From an uncultured Acetobacteraceae bacterium (GTDB lineage: Bacteria; Pseudomonadota; Alphaproteobacteria; Acetobacterales; Acetobacteraceae), in NCBI GenBank assembly GCA_903895595.1, contig CAITUP010000075.1, positions 43,370 through 107,369 on the forward strand: DNA of 64,000 nucleotides, given 5' to 3'. This document shows, in pieces, positions 10,920 through 21,000 of this stretch. A model generated the notes under the pieces. It ran no database searches. It was not told the DNA's origin and saw nothing but the letters and a program-made list of their open reading frames with translations. Both the position numbers and the translations under genes were made by a program. How positions within the stretch are numbered: position 1 is the stretch's first letter; every line of letters starts with the position of its first letter.

Positions 10920-12113
10920 TCAGGCCGTCGAGCTGAATACAGCCCCACCCATCCGTTCCCGCAACGCCGCCAGACATGCGGCGGCATCGTCCTGACAGCC
11001 TCGGTCCAGCCACCAGGACCGGACCTCCCGCAGCAGCGTCCCCACCTGCGGACCCGGCGGCACGCCCAGCCCCAGGACATGCCGCCCCTCCAACGGAAAC
11101 AACGGCCGAGGGATCGCCATCAGCCGTTCCCGCAGCCTTGCCCAATCCGGTTCGCCGGCACCCGTCAGCCAAGCGCGGCCTACCAGCACCGCCGGGTCTT
11201 CTGCTGCCAAAGCCCGCCGCAGCATTGCGTCGTCGTCGCCGGGCGCCACCGGACAGGGCAGCCGCAGCGCCACCAGTCGGTCGCGGTCCGCCACCGACAG
11301 CTTCAGCCGAACCGCCACCGCCAAAGCATCGCCTGTCAGCAGCGCCGCCAGACGCAGCACCGGATCGGCCGGTGCCCCCGCTTCGAGCAACCGCTCCAAT
11401 GCCCCAACCGAGGCACCCTCCGGCAGCACCGCGGCCAGCACGCCGGTTTCCGCCATCAGCGCGACGGCCGCTTCGCAGGACGGCACTGCCAGCAGCCCGT
11501 GCAGCTCATGCCACACACGCTCGACCGACAGCGCAGCCAACCCCGGAACACCCGCCCGAATGGCCGCCACCGCCGCCGGATCGGGCGCGCCGATGCCGTA
11601 ACGGGCGTAAAACCGGAAAAACCGAGGGATGCGCAGATAGTCCTCCGCGATCCGCACCGCGGGGTCCCCAACGAACCGCAGCACGCCGGCCCGCAAATCC
11701 GCGATCCCCCCGAAATAGTCGTAAACCGTCCCGTTCCGGCCCATCGACATGGCATTGATGGTGAAATCGCGGCGTTCCGCGTCCTCCCGCCAATCGGTGC
11801 TGAAGGCGACTGTCGCGCGCCGCCCATCCGTGGCGACATCGCGGCGCAGTGTGGTGATCTCGAACCCGCGCCCGCCGCTGATCGCCGTGACTGTGCCGTG
11901 ATCCAGGCCGGTCGGCACGCTGCGGATTCCCACCCGAGCCAAGGCCGCCACCACGTCCGTTGGCACGGAAGCAGTCGCCAGATCGATATCCGCCACCGGG
12001 CGCCCCGCCAGCGTGTCGCGCACCGCGCCGCCGACAACCCGCGCATCGGGCAGAGCATCCAACACCGCGACCAGTGCCGGATCGGTCAGGAAGGCCGGCA
12101 CAACGCCGGTCAT
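10920..12113 (-). CDS. CCA tRNA nucleotidyltransferase / poly(A) polymerase family
   Basis: The 397-residue enzyme builds or repairs the CCA end of tRNAs. The head domain shows GGAVRD (28-33) and the metal-binding DID (Asp42, Asp44), followed by the RRDFTINAM and RI-EDYLRIPRFFRFYARY blocks of class II nucleotidyltransferases. Its ATG overlaps the DUF6111 stop as ATGA, making it the last gene of a four-gene minus-strand operon (DUF1285, Nudix, DUF6111, CCA-transferase). That order is common in alphaproteobacteria, in my recollection. The single tRNA in this window has its CCA end encoded, so the enzyme may serve mainly for repair. Confidence 0.94.
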   Translation of the reverse strand: MTGVVPAFLTDPALVAVLDALPDARVVGGAVRDTLAGRPVADIDLATASVPTDVVAALARVGIRSVPTGLDHGTVTAISGGRGFEITTLRRDVATDGRRATVAFSTDWREDAERRDFTINAMSMGRNGTVYDYFGGIADLRAGVLRFVGDPAVRIAEDYLRIPRFFRFYARYGIGAPDPAAVAAIRAGVPGLAALSVERVWHELHGLLAVPSCEAAVALMAETGVLAAVLPEGASVGALERLLEAGAPADPVLRLAALLTGDALAVAVRLKLSVADRDRLVALRLPCPVAPGDDDAMLRRALAAEDPAVLVGRAWLTGAGEPDWARLRERLMAIPRPLFPLEGRHVLGLGVPPGPQVGTLLREVRSWWLDRGCQDDAAACLAALRERMGGAVFSSTA

Positions 12114-12337
12114 GGCACGATGCGGCCGTTTTCCATGTGGCGCGGGATATAGACCGCGTCCGGCGGCGCGGCCTCCCGCTGTCGTTCCCAGACCAGTCCG
12201 GCCGCCAGCAAGGCCAGCACCACCCCCGCCGCCATGATCGCGCCAACCGGCACGGACCGTCCGGGCGCCAGCACCCGCCAGCCGATGAAGGCGGCGAGCG
12301 GCAGCAACAGCAGAACGAACTCAGCCAGCCGGATCAT
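12110..12337 (-). CDS. DUF6111 family small membrane protein
   Basis: This 75-residue protein has two hydrophobic segments (about 5-24 and 36-53) and a conserved-looking end, YIPRHMENGRIVP, which I recognise as the tail of DUF6111 proteins. Both ends overlap neighbours by four bases (ATGA with Nudix upstream and with the CCA-transferase downstream), so translation is coupled. The function is unknown. A longer reading of the frame (to 12541) is antisense-like noise over the Nudix gene. Confidence 0.85.
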   Translation of the reverse strand: MIRLAEFVLLLLPLAAFIGWRVLAPGRSVPVGAIMAAGVVLALLAAGLVWERQREAAPPDAVYIPRHMENGRIVP

Positions 12338-12933
12338 GAGTGTGCCCGTAATTTCCCCGCCAAATGCACCAGAATCGCCGCCGTCGCGCCCCAAATAAAG
12401 TGCTCGGGGTGCGGCCAGACCCAAAATTCGCGGGTGCGGCCGGATGCCTCCCGCAGCTCCCGCCGTGGCGCATCGGGGTCCAGCACGACGCTGATCGGCA
12501 GTTCGAACACGAATTCGACCTCGTGCGGCGACGGCCGCCACGTCAGGCCGGGCGGCAGCAACCCCAGCACCGGAGTGATCCGATAGCCGGTCCCGGTCAC
12601 GTAATCGGCCATCCGCCCGATCAGCTCGACACGGCTGGGATCGAGGCCGACTTCCTCCTCCGCCTCCCGCAATGCCGCGGCTTCGGGGTGCGCGTCCTCG
12701 GGGTCGATGCGCCCGCCGGGGAAGCTTACCTGACCGGCGTGCTTCTTCAGATGGGACGTGCGCTTGGTCAGCAGAATGCTGGGCCTCGGCCCAAGGATCA
12801 CCGGCACCAGCACGGCGGCGGGAACCGGCGGCTTCTCCAGTTCCCCGATGATCTCCTCCCCGTAGACCACGGGCGGATCGAAGGGTTGGCCTGCAATTCG
12901 GATCAGGCGAGTCCGCAGAGCTTCGGGTGTCAC
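12334..12933 (-). CDS. Nudix hydrolase, CoA diphosphatase (NudL) type
   Basis: The 199-residue protein carries the CoA-pyrophosphatase form of the Nudix box: LLTKR (54-58), a His/Gly-Gln-Val-Ser-Phe-Pro-Gly-Gly run ending at 74, then REAEEEVGL (89-97). Members split CoA or acyl-CoA into phosphopantetheine and 3',5'-ADP. The start is a GTG at 12933 overlapping the DUF1285 stop (GTGA). It is second in the four-gene operon. CoA is the likely substrate from the signature, but was not shown here. Confidence 0.88.
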   Translation of the reverse strand: MTPEALRTRLIRIAGQPFDPPVVYGEEIIGELEKPPVPAAVLVPVILGPRPSILLTKRTSHLKKHAGQVSFPGGRIDPEDAHPEAAALREAEEEVGLDPSRVELIGRMADYVTGTGYRITPVLGLLPPGLTWRPSPHEVEFVFELPISVVLDPDAPRRELREASGRTREFWVWPHPEHFIWGATAAILVHLAGKLRAHS

Positions 12934-13586
12934 GCCAACCTCATGGATTCGTCGTCCTCATCGAAATCCTCCACCGGCAGATCGCCGAGCGGAAAGAACA
13001 CGCCCCGGCTCCAGACGCCGAGCATATCGCGCCCATTCACCTGTTCCGGCACCGCCAGCGCCACCAGCTCGTAATACGTCGCTCGGTTTACCCGCGCTTC
13101 GACCGGATGGGCGCCGTCGCCGGCGCGGACGACGATGTAGGGCGTGGGCTCCTCGCCGGTCGGGTCGTATTGCACGCGGAGCGGATGATCGGGCCCGGCG
13201 GTCACGACCTGATCGATATTCGTACGGAAGGACAGTACCTGAGTCGGGCCGTCGCCGGTCCAGTCCAGCTCAACGGCGATGAAGGGCGCGTCCTCCACCG
13301 CGATGCGCCCGCGTTCGGCCGGGGTGCGCAACCACCATCCACCCTCGGCGTCCCGGCGCAGGACGCTGGCGAACAGACACACCATCTCCTTGCGTTCGAT
13401 CGCGCTGCCGCGATACAGCCACACACCGTCGCGGCGAATAACGAAAGGCAGATCGCCGCACTCGACCGGTTGCCGCTCCGAAGGGGAAAGGGGCGGAAAA
13501 AGGTCCGGCAACAGATGACCGACGCCGCCGGGCGCGAGGCAAACCGGCAGTTCGGAGAGTGAATCGTCCACGTCGCGATCTCCCAC
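12930..13586 (-). CDS. DUF1285 domain-containing protein
   Basis: From a GTG at 13586 the protein is 218 residues. The frame stays open to 13712, but the extra residues run into the promoter of the divergent MoxR gene, so I take the GTG, with GGGAAG about eleven bases upstream. The blocks CGDLPFVIRRDGVWLYRGSAIERKEMV and YYELVALAVPE match DUF1285 proteins, whose role is unknown. No signal peptide or membrane segment is seen. It heads the operon with the Nudix hydrolase, DUF6111 and CCA-transferase, and is divergent from the MoxR operon. Confidence 0.85.
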   Translation of the reverse strand: MGDRDVDDSLSELPVCLAPGGVGHLLPDLFPPLSPSERQPVECGDLPFVIRRDGVWLYRGSAIERKEMVCLFASVLRRDAEGGWWLRTPAERGRIAVEDAPFIAVELDWTGDGPTQVLSFRTNIDQVVTAGPDHPLRVQYDPTGEEPTPYIVVRAGDGAHPVEARVNRATYYELVALAVPEQVNGRDMLGVWSRGVFFPLGDLPVEDFDEDDESMRLA

Positions 13587-13691
13587 GGCCAGGATTACTT
13601 CCCGTCCATGCTGGGATATAGGTAGCTTCCCCCGGTGGCGGAAAGTGGCAATCTGCGAAGGACGCGACAAATCGCGAAAGGAACCAACTCC

Positions 13692-14703
<1,012 letters not shown>

Positions 14704-14711
<8 letters not shown>

Positions 14712-15591
14712 TCCCTCCATGACCGGAGCGGCCAGCCGCCGTGCGGAGGCGCTTGCCGCCCGTCTGCCGCCTTTGCTGGTCGCGGCGGAACGTGTCGCGG
14801 CGACGGTCGCGCAGGGCGTGCATGGGCGCCGCCGGGTGGGGCAGGGGGACAGTTTCTGGCAGTTTCGCCGCTTCGTCGCGGGGGACACGGTCAACCGCGT
14901 GGACTGGCGGCAATCGGCGAAGTCCGGGTTGCCGGCGCCGAGCGGCTGGTTTGTCAGGGAGACGGAGTGGGAGGCGGCGCAGACGGTGTGCCTGTGGCGC
15001 GATACCTCGGCGTCGATGCGCTGGCGCCGGGACGGTGCGACCGAGAAGGCCGAACGGGCGAGTTTGCTGACGTTGGCGTTGGCGGCGCTGCTGTTGCGCG
15101 GCGGGGAGCGGATCGCGGCACTGGGTTCGGATGCTCGCCCGATCTCGGGGCGCTTTGGGTTGGAGCGGTTCGCGGCGGCGCTGGATGCCAGCGATGGCGA
15201 TGCCGGGCTGCCGCCGGACATGCCGGTACCGCGCCGTGCGACCGTCGTCCTGATCGGCGATTTTCTGGCACCGCTGGTGGACGTCCAGCGCGCGGTCGGA
15301 CGCCTCGCCGCCACCCCTGCGCGCGGCTATCTGCTCCAGGTGCTGGACCCGGCCGAGGCGGCGCTGCCCTACGCCGGCCGTATCCGCTTCCGGGGATTGG
15401 AACAGGACGGGGAGGCGTTGATTCCCCACGTCGAGTCGGTGCGCGCCGAGTACGCGGCCGCCCTGACCGCGCATCGGGCGGGGTTGTCCGCGATCTGCGG
15501 GGCGGCGGGGTTCGGGTTCGGCGCGCACTACACGGACCGGTCGCCGGAGTCCGCGCTGCTGTCGCTTTATACCGCGCTGGGCGTGGCATGA
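14704..15591 (+). CDS. DUF58 domain-containing protein
   Basis: The 295-residue protein has the DUF58 core GRRRVGQGDSFWQFRRF and DTVNRVDWRQSAK (about residues 40-72), followed by a VWA-like fold with RDTSASM (99-105), a MIDAS-like metal site. I chose the TTG at 14704, which overlaps the MoxR stop and has GGTGGAG just upstream; an ATG at 14719 is the alternative but lacks a site. It is thought to act as the MoxR partner. It is probably cytoplasmic, with only weak hydrophobic runs. Confidence 0.88.
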
Positions 15592-15625
15592 TCGGTTCCC
15601 CCCACTGTCGTGGTCGGCGCGTCGC

Positions 15626-18289
15626 ATGATCTTCGCCACCCCCTGGGCGCTCGCGGCGCTGGCCGGGCTGCCGTTGCTGTGGTGGCTCCTGCGCGTCACC
15701 CCGCCCAACCCCCGCACCGAGACCTTCCCCGCCCTGCGCCTCCTGCTCGGCCTCCGCGCCGCCGAGGAAACGCCCGCGCACACCCCCTGGTGGCTCCTGG
15801 CGCTGCGGATGATTGCTGCGACTTTGGCGATCCTCGCCCTGGCCGGCCCCGTACTCGATGCCAACAACGATCTGCCGGGCGACGGGCCGCTGCTGCTGGC
15901 GATCGACAACGGCTGGGCGTCGGCGCCCGGCTGGCAAAAGCGGCTGCAAGCGGCCAACAACGCGCTCGACCGAGCCGCGCGGACCGGGCGGGAGGCCGCG
16001 TTGCTGGCAACCGCTCCGGATGAGGCCGGGGCACTGCCCACACCCACCCCGCCAATGCCGGTCGCCGATCTCCGCACCCGGCTCGCCGCGCTGCGGCCGA
16101 TGCCTTGGCCGGCGAACCGCGCCGCGGCGGCCGAAGCCTTGAACGGCTGGCAACGGCCGAACGCCAGCACACTCTATATCGCCGACGGCTTGGCCGATCC
16201 CGGTTTCGAGACCTTCGCCCGCGCCCTAACCGCCGTTGGGCCGGTGACCGAAATCTGCTGCGACTCCGCCCCCGTCCGCGTCCTGCTGCCGCCCGCCAGC
16301 GAGCCGGAGGGTCTGGTCGCGCGCCTCGTGCAAATGCCCCTGCCGGTCGCGACAACGGCCGGCGTGCTGGCGCAAACCGGCGATGGCCGCACCGTCGCGC
16401 GCGCCGATATCGTCATCCCGGCCGGCGCATCGACCGGCCAAGCATCCATCGCCTTGCCATCCGAACTGCGCAACACCCTGACCCGTCTGGTGCTGGAAGG
16501 CCCGCCATCCGCCGGATCGGTGGTCCTTCTGGACGAACGTTGGCGCCGCCGGCCGGTGGGTCTGCTGGCCGCCGACCAGACCAGCGCCGATGCGCCCTTC
16601 GCAGGGGACCTCTACTACCTGCACCGCGCCTTGGCGCCGTATGGGGAGGTGCGAACCGATGACCTCCAAACCCTGCTATCGCGCGATCTGGCCGTCCTGA
16701 TTCTGGCCGACGTCTCGCTGCCGGATGGCGCCGAACGCGACGCCCTGACCAAATGGGTCGAGAAAGGCGGGTTGCTGATCCGCTTCGCCGGCCCGCGCCT
16801 GGCTGGCGCCGAGAGCGACGGTTTGCACCCCGTCCCGCTGCTCGGCGGCGACCGCCAACTCGGCGGCGCTTTGTCCTGGAACGCCCCGGCGGGTCTGGCG
16901 CCGTTCCAGCCCACCAGCCCCTTCGCCGGCCTGACTGTCCCGGACGAGGTGAAAATCAACCGCCAGATGCTGGCAGAACCCGGCGCCAGCCTGCCCGAAC
17001 ACACCTGGGCGGCGCTGACCGACGGCACGCCTCTGGTCACCCAAGCGGCAATGGGCGCTGGCCGGGTGGTGCTGTTCCATGCGACCGCCAATGCCGATTG
17101 GTCCAATCTGCCTTTGTCCGGCCTGTTCGTGGACATGCTGCGGCGCCTGACATCGTTGTCCGTGGGCGTCGCGGGCCGCGCCGATTCCACCTTGCTGGCG
17201 CCCGTGGAAACGCTGGACGGTTACGGCACCCTGTCGCCGCCACCGCGTGCCGCGACTGCCCTGGCGGCGGACGCCTTCGCCGTCACGCCCGTCTCTCCCG
17301 CGCATCCGCCCGGTCTGTATGGACCGGAGAGCGGGCGGCAGGCGCTGAATCTGGGTGCAACCGGCATCGAACTGACCCAAGCCCCCACGATCCCCGGCGC
17401 CCGCCTCCAGTCCCTCACCGACGCCCCCGCCGAAAAGCCGCTCGGCCCGCCGCTGCTGGCCGCCGCGATCGTCCTGCTGCTGGCGGATTGGGTCGTTGCC
17501 ATGGGACTGCGCGGCCTGCTGCGATCCCGCGCCACGGCGGTGGCTATGGTCCTGATTCTCGCGATGTCGGCCCCGGCCTGGGCGGCGGATAACCCCGCTC
17601 TCACCACCCGCCTGGGCTACATCGCCAGCGGCGACGAGCAGGTGGACGACATCGCCAAATCCGGCCTCGCCGCGCTGTCGGATTTCGTGAACCGCCGGAC
17701 CGCCGCCACGCTGGCCGCACCCGACGCGATCGAGCCCGGCCGCACCGATCTGAGTGTCTACCCGCTGCTCTACTGGCCCATCGTGGCCGGCGCGCCAGCG
17801 CTGACCGCCCCCCAGGCCACCGCCCTGAACGATTACATGGGCCGCGGCGGCATCATCCTGATCGACACCCGCGGCTCTGGCTCAGGCACCGGCTTCGCCC
17901 CGGGTACTGAGGAAACCTTCCGCCGCATCGCCCAAAGTCTGACGATCCCGGTGCTCGCGCCGCTGTCCACCGAACATGTGTTGTCGCGGTCGTTTTATCT
18001 GCTCCACGATTTCCCCGGCCGGTTTACGGGCGATCCGGTCTGGGCGCAGCGCGATCAGGACCGAGCAAACGACAGCGTGAGTCCGGTGATTATCGGGGGG
18101 AACGATTGGGCGGCGGCTTGGGCCGCCGATGCCGCCGGGCGCAACCCCTACGCCGTCATTCCCGGCGGGCAGCGGCAGCGGATCATGGCGTACCGGTTCG
18201 GCGTCAATCTCGTCGTCTACGCGCTGACCGGCAATTACAAAGGCGATCAGGTCCACGTGCCCGCCATTCTGCAACGGCTGGGGCAGTAG
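15626..18289 (+). CDS. BatA-like N-terminal / DUF4159 C-terminal membrane protein
   Basis: This 887-residue protein opens with a BatA-type region (ATPWALAALAGLPLLWWLLR, then a second membrane segment near 57-77). A long central region follows, with a membrane segment near 608-635, a hydrophobic stretch ending APAWA and a C-terminal DUF4159 domain (about 658-885; TTRLGYI, YPLLYWP and GGIILIDTRG are visible). DUF4159 has a glutamine-amidotransferase-like fold. The gene sits between DUF58 and another membrane protein in the standard alphaproteobacterial MoxR cluster. The exact role is unknown; envelope stress or integrity is a common inference. Confidence 0.88.
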   Translation: MIFATPWALAALAGLPLLWWLLRVTPPNPRTETFPALRLLLGLRAAEETPAHTPWWLLALRMIAATLAILALAGPVLDANNDLPGDGPLLLAIDNGWASAPGWQKRLQAANNALDRAARTGREAALLATAPDEAGALPTPTPPMPVADLRTRLAALRPMPWPANRAAAAEALNGWQRPNASTLYIADGLADPGFETFARALTAVGPVTEICCDSAPVRVLLPPASEPEGLVARLVQMPLPVATTAGVLAQTGDGRTVARADIVIPAGASTGQASIALPSELRNTLTRLVLEGPPSAGSVVLLDERWRRRPVGLLAADQTSADAPFAGDLYYLHRALAPYGEVRTDDLQTLLSRDLAVLILADVSLPDGAERDALTKWVEKGGLLIRFAGPRLAGAESDGLHPVPLLGGDRQLGGALSWNAPAGLAPFQPTSPFAGLTVPDEVKINRQMLAEPGASLPEHTWAALTDGTPLVTQAAMGAGRVVLFHATANADWSNLPLSGLFVDMLRRLTSLSVGVAGRADSTLLAPVETLDGYGTLSPPPRAATALAADAFAVTPVSPAHPPGLYGPESGRQALNLGATGIELTQAPTIPGARLQSLTDAPAEKPLGPPLLAAAIVLLLADWVVAMGLRGLLRSRATAVAMVLILAMSAPAWAADNPALTTRLGYIASGDEQVDDIAKSGLAALSDFVNRRTAATLAAPDAIEPGRTDLSVYPLLYWPIVAGAPALTAPQATALNDYMGRGGIILIDTRGSGSGTGFAPGTEETFRRIAQSLTIPVLAPLSTEHVLSRSFYLLHDFPGRFTGDPVWAQRDQDRANDSVSPVIIGGNDWAAAWAADAAGRNPYAVIPGGQRQRIMAYRFGVNLVVYALTGNYKGDQVHVPAILQRLGQ

Positions 18290-18293
18290 CAGG

Positions 18294-20375
18294 ATGCATC
18301 TGGAACAGGCCATCGCCGCGCTCCGCTTCGACCCGGCCGTGCCGCTCTGGGTGCCCGCCGTGTTGGGATTGCTCGCGCTCGCGACGACCGGGTTCGCGCT
18401 GTGGCGGCGGGCGCGGGGTGCCTGGTTGCGAGCCTGCGCCTTCGCGGTGCTGTTGCTGTGGCTGTCCGGCCCGCGGCTGGTGTCGGAAACGCGCGAAACC
18501 CTGCCCGACATCGCGCTGCTGACGATCGACCAAACCGCCTCCATGGGGATCGGGGAGCGCACGAAACTGACCGAGGCCGCGCGCGCCACGGTCGAGAAGC
18601 AAATCGCGGCGCTTCCCGACCTTGAACTGCGGGTCCTGACCGTCCCGGAGCGCGGCGACGACGGCACGCAGCTGTTCACCGCCATTGCCGGCGCGCTCGC
18701 GGATATTCCGGCCGCGCGCTTCGCCGGCACCATCGCGATCACCGACGGGCAGATCCACGACATCCCCGCCGCATCCCCCGGCGCCGCTCCGCTGCACGTG
18801 CTGATCCCCGCACGCGGGGAGGAAACCGATCGCCGCCTCCGCATCGTCGAGGCGCCGAGCTACGGCATCGTCGGGAAGCCGGTGACGGTCAAAGTCGCGA
18901 TCGACGATCTCGGCATCGCCGGCAGCCGTTCGGCCACGCTGACGATGCGCCGCGACGGGGAACCGCCGGTCACCCAGTCGGTCAAGGTCGGGCAAACGCA
19001 GGAGATCGTTGTCCCGATCGTCCGCGCCGGCCCCAGCATCGTCGAGTTGTCGGCAGACCCGCTGCCCGGCGAGGTCTCGCTGCTGAACAACCGCGCGGTG
19101 ATCGAGATTAATGGCGTGCGGGACCGGCTGCGGGTGCTGCTGGTGTCCGGCGAGCCGCATCCCGGCGAACGCACTTGGCGCCGGCTGCTGAAGGCCGATC
19201 CATCCGTCGATCTCGTGCATTTCACCATCCTGCGCCCCCCCGAACGCGACGACATGACGCCGCTGAACGAGCTGGCGCTGATCGCATTCCCGGTGAAGGA
19301 GCTGTTCCAGGACAAGATCGGGGAATTCGACCTGATCATCCTGGATCGGTTCCAGAATCGCAGCCTGCTGCCGCTGCCCTATCTGGGCAACATCGCCAAC
19401 CGGGTCCGCGAGGGCGGGGCGTTGCTGCTGAGCGTCGGGCCTGAATTTACGGGATCGACCAGCCTCGCGATGACGCCGCTGGCACCTGTTTTGCCGGCGA
19501 CGCCGCTGCGCTTCACGGGGCTGGTGGAGGAAACCTTCAAGCCGCGCGTAAGCGACATCGGTCAGCGGCATCCGGTGACGGCCGGCCTGACCGCCGCCGG
19601 TCCCGGCCAGGACCCTGCTTGGGGTCCCTGGTATCGCCGCATCCAGACCAGCGAGGTGCGCGGCGACGTCCTGATGCGAACCCCCGCCGGCGAGCCTCTG
19701 CTGGTGCTCGGCCATGCCGACAGGGGCCGCACGGCGCTGCTGCTGTCGGATCAGATCTGGCTGTGGTCGCGCGGGCATGCGGGCGGTGGGCCGCAGGCGG
19801 AACTGCTCCGCCGCATCGCTCATTGGTTGATGCAAGAACCGTCGCTGGAGGAAAACGCTCTGACAGCGCGCATCGTGCGCGGACAGCTGATCGTGGATCG
19901 CCGGTCGCTCGACGCCGCCCCGCCCGGCTCCGTCACCGTGACTGAACCGGACGGGCGGGAGACGCGGCTGCCGCTGAGCGAAGCAGCGCCGGGGCGGGGA
20001 ACCGGCAGCCTGCCGGCGACGGCGCCGGGCGTCTGGCGGGTGACCGACGGCGTGCGCACCGCCTTCGCCGCGTCGGGTGCTGCCAACCCGAGGGAGATCG
20101 CCGATCTGCGCGCCACCGCGACGTTGGTGGAACCGTTGGCGCATGCCTCCGGCGGCGGGGTGCATTGGCTTGGCACAATGGCCAACCCCGATATCCCCGA
20201 GATACGGCGGACCGAACCAGGCCGAGCGGCTTCGGGCGGGTCCTGGATCGGGCTGCTACGGCGGCACGATCATGTCGTGACGGGGATCGCCTCGGTTCCG
20301 TTGATGCCCGCCTGGTTGTCGCTGCCGCTGCTGTTGGGTTTCATGGTTCTGGCTTGGCGGCGGGAAGGGCGCTGA
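18294..20375 (+). CDS. Membrane protein with glutamine amidotransferase-like domain (MoxR cluster)
   Basis: The 693-residue protein has two N-terminal membrane segments (about 17-36 and 43-62), a large soluble region and a C-terminal segment (about 669-688) ending WRREGR. The soluble part begins with a VWA-like region (LLTIDQTASMGIGERTKL) and contains a class I amidotransferase-like fold (RLRVLLVSGEPHPGERTWRRLL ... GGALLLSVGPEF). It starts 4 bp after the DUF4159 gene and ends 4 bp before the channel gene, so all are one operon. No catalytic triad can be confirmed. Confidence 0.82.
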   Translation: MHLEQAIAALRFDPAVPLWVPAVLGLLALATTGFALWRRARGAWLRACAFAVLLLWLSGPRLVSETRETLPDIALLTIDQTASMGIGERTKLTEAARATVEKQIAALPDLELRVLTVPERGDDGTQLFTAIAGALADIPAARFAGTIAITDGQIHDIPAASPGAAPLHVLIPARGEETDRRLRIVEAPSYGIVGKPVTVKVAIDDLGIAGSRSATLTMRRDGEPPVTQSVKVGQTQEIVVPIVRAGPSIVELSADPLPGEVSLLNNRAVIEINGVRDRLRVLLVSGEPHPGERTWRRLLKADPSVDLVHFTILRPPERDDMTPLNELALIAFPVKELFQDKIGEFDLIILDRFQNRSLLPLPYLGNIANRVREGGALLLSVGPEFTGSTSLAMTPLAPVLPATPLRFTGLVEETFKPRVSDIGQRHPVTAGLTAAGPGQDPAWGPWYRRIQTSEVRGDVLMRTPAGEPLLVLGHADRGRTALLLSDQIWLWSRGHAGGGPQAELLRRIAHWLMQEPSLEENALTARIVRGQLIVDRRSLDAAPPGSVTVTEPDGRETRLPLSEAAPGRGTGSLPATAPGVWRVTDGVRTAFAASGAANPREIADLRATATLVEPLAHASGGGVHWLGTMANPDIPEIRRTEPGRAASGGSWIGLLRRHDHVVTGIASVPLMPAWLSLPLLLGFMVLAWRREGR

Positions 20376-20379
20376 ACGC

Positions 20380-20958
20380 ATGAACAAGAACCGATTGGAG
20401 GCGTTTTCGGACGGCGTGATCGCGATCGTCATCACGATCATGGTGCTGGAACTGAAAGCACCGCCCGGCAATACGCTGGCCGCATTGTTGCCCGAGTTGC
20501 CGGATTTCCTGAGTTACGTGCTGAGCTTCGTCTACGTCGCCATCTATTGGAACAACCATCATCATCTGCTGCACTCGGTATCGCGGGTGAACGCCGCGAT
20601 CCTGTGGGCGAACATGAACCTGCTGTTCTGGATGTCGCTGGTGCCCTTCACGACCGCCTGGATGGGTCAGAACGGTTTCGCCCATATTCCGACCGCGTTG
20701 TACGGCCTATCCCTTCTGATGCCGGCGTTCTCCTATTATTTGTTGCAGAACGCTATCGTCGGGCACCAGGGGCGGGATGGCGCCTTGGCCAAGGCTCTGG
20801 GACGCGATTGGAAGGGTAAGCTGTCGCTCGGTCTGTACTGTATCGGAATTGGCACCAGCTTCGTGGCCCCGTGGGTGGCGCTGGCCATCTATCTGGGCGT
20901 GGCGTTGTTGTGGTTCATCCCCGACCGCAGAATCGAGCGGGCGTTAACTCTTTCTTAA
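20380..20958 (+). CDS. TMEM175-type (DUF1211) potassium channel-like protein
   Basis: The 192-residue protein has about six membrane segments. It begins MNKNRLEAFSDGVIAIVITI, with the FSDG motif (9-12) that is the hallmark of TMEM175-family potassium channels; bacterial members have this single-repeat length. It follows the MoxR-cluster membrane protein by 4 bp. Its last codons and stop form part of a perfect TTAA-N7-TTAA site at 20944. Confidence 0.9.
   Translation: MNKNRLEAFSDGVIAIVITIMVLELKAPPGNTLAALLPELPDFLSYVLSFVYVAIYWNNHHHLLHSVSRVNAAILWANMNLLFWMSLVPFTTAWMGQNGFAHIPTALYGLSLLMPAFSYYLLQNAIVGHQGRDGALAKALGRDWKGKLSLGLYCIGIGTSFVAPWVALAIYLGVALLWFIPDRRIERALTLS
20944..20958 (+). promoter_or_regulatory. 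Perfect CtrA-type site (TTAA-N7-TTAA) upstream of the TPR-glycosyltransferase
   Basis: TTAA at 20944-20947 and 20955-20958 are separated by exactly seven bases, the published CtrA consensus. The site overlaps the end of the channel gene and lies 42 bp before the next start. The same window encodes CtrA. Binding is inferred only. Confidence 0.5.
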
Positions 20959-21000
20959 CCTTGTTCTGCCACGCTTCCCGCGTAACCGGGAGCATGTGGC

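Noticed and set aside
10680..12152. 490-codon plus-strand frame over the CCA-transferase
   Set aside because: Antisense of the CCA-transferase; Arg/Pro-rich with no recognisable domain.
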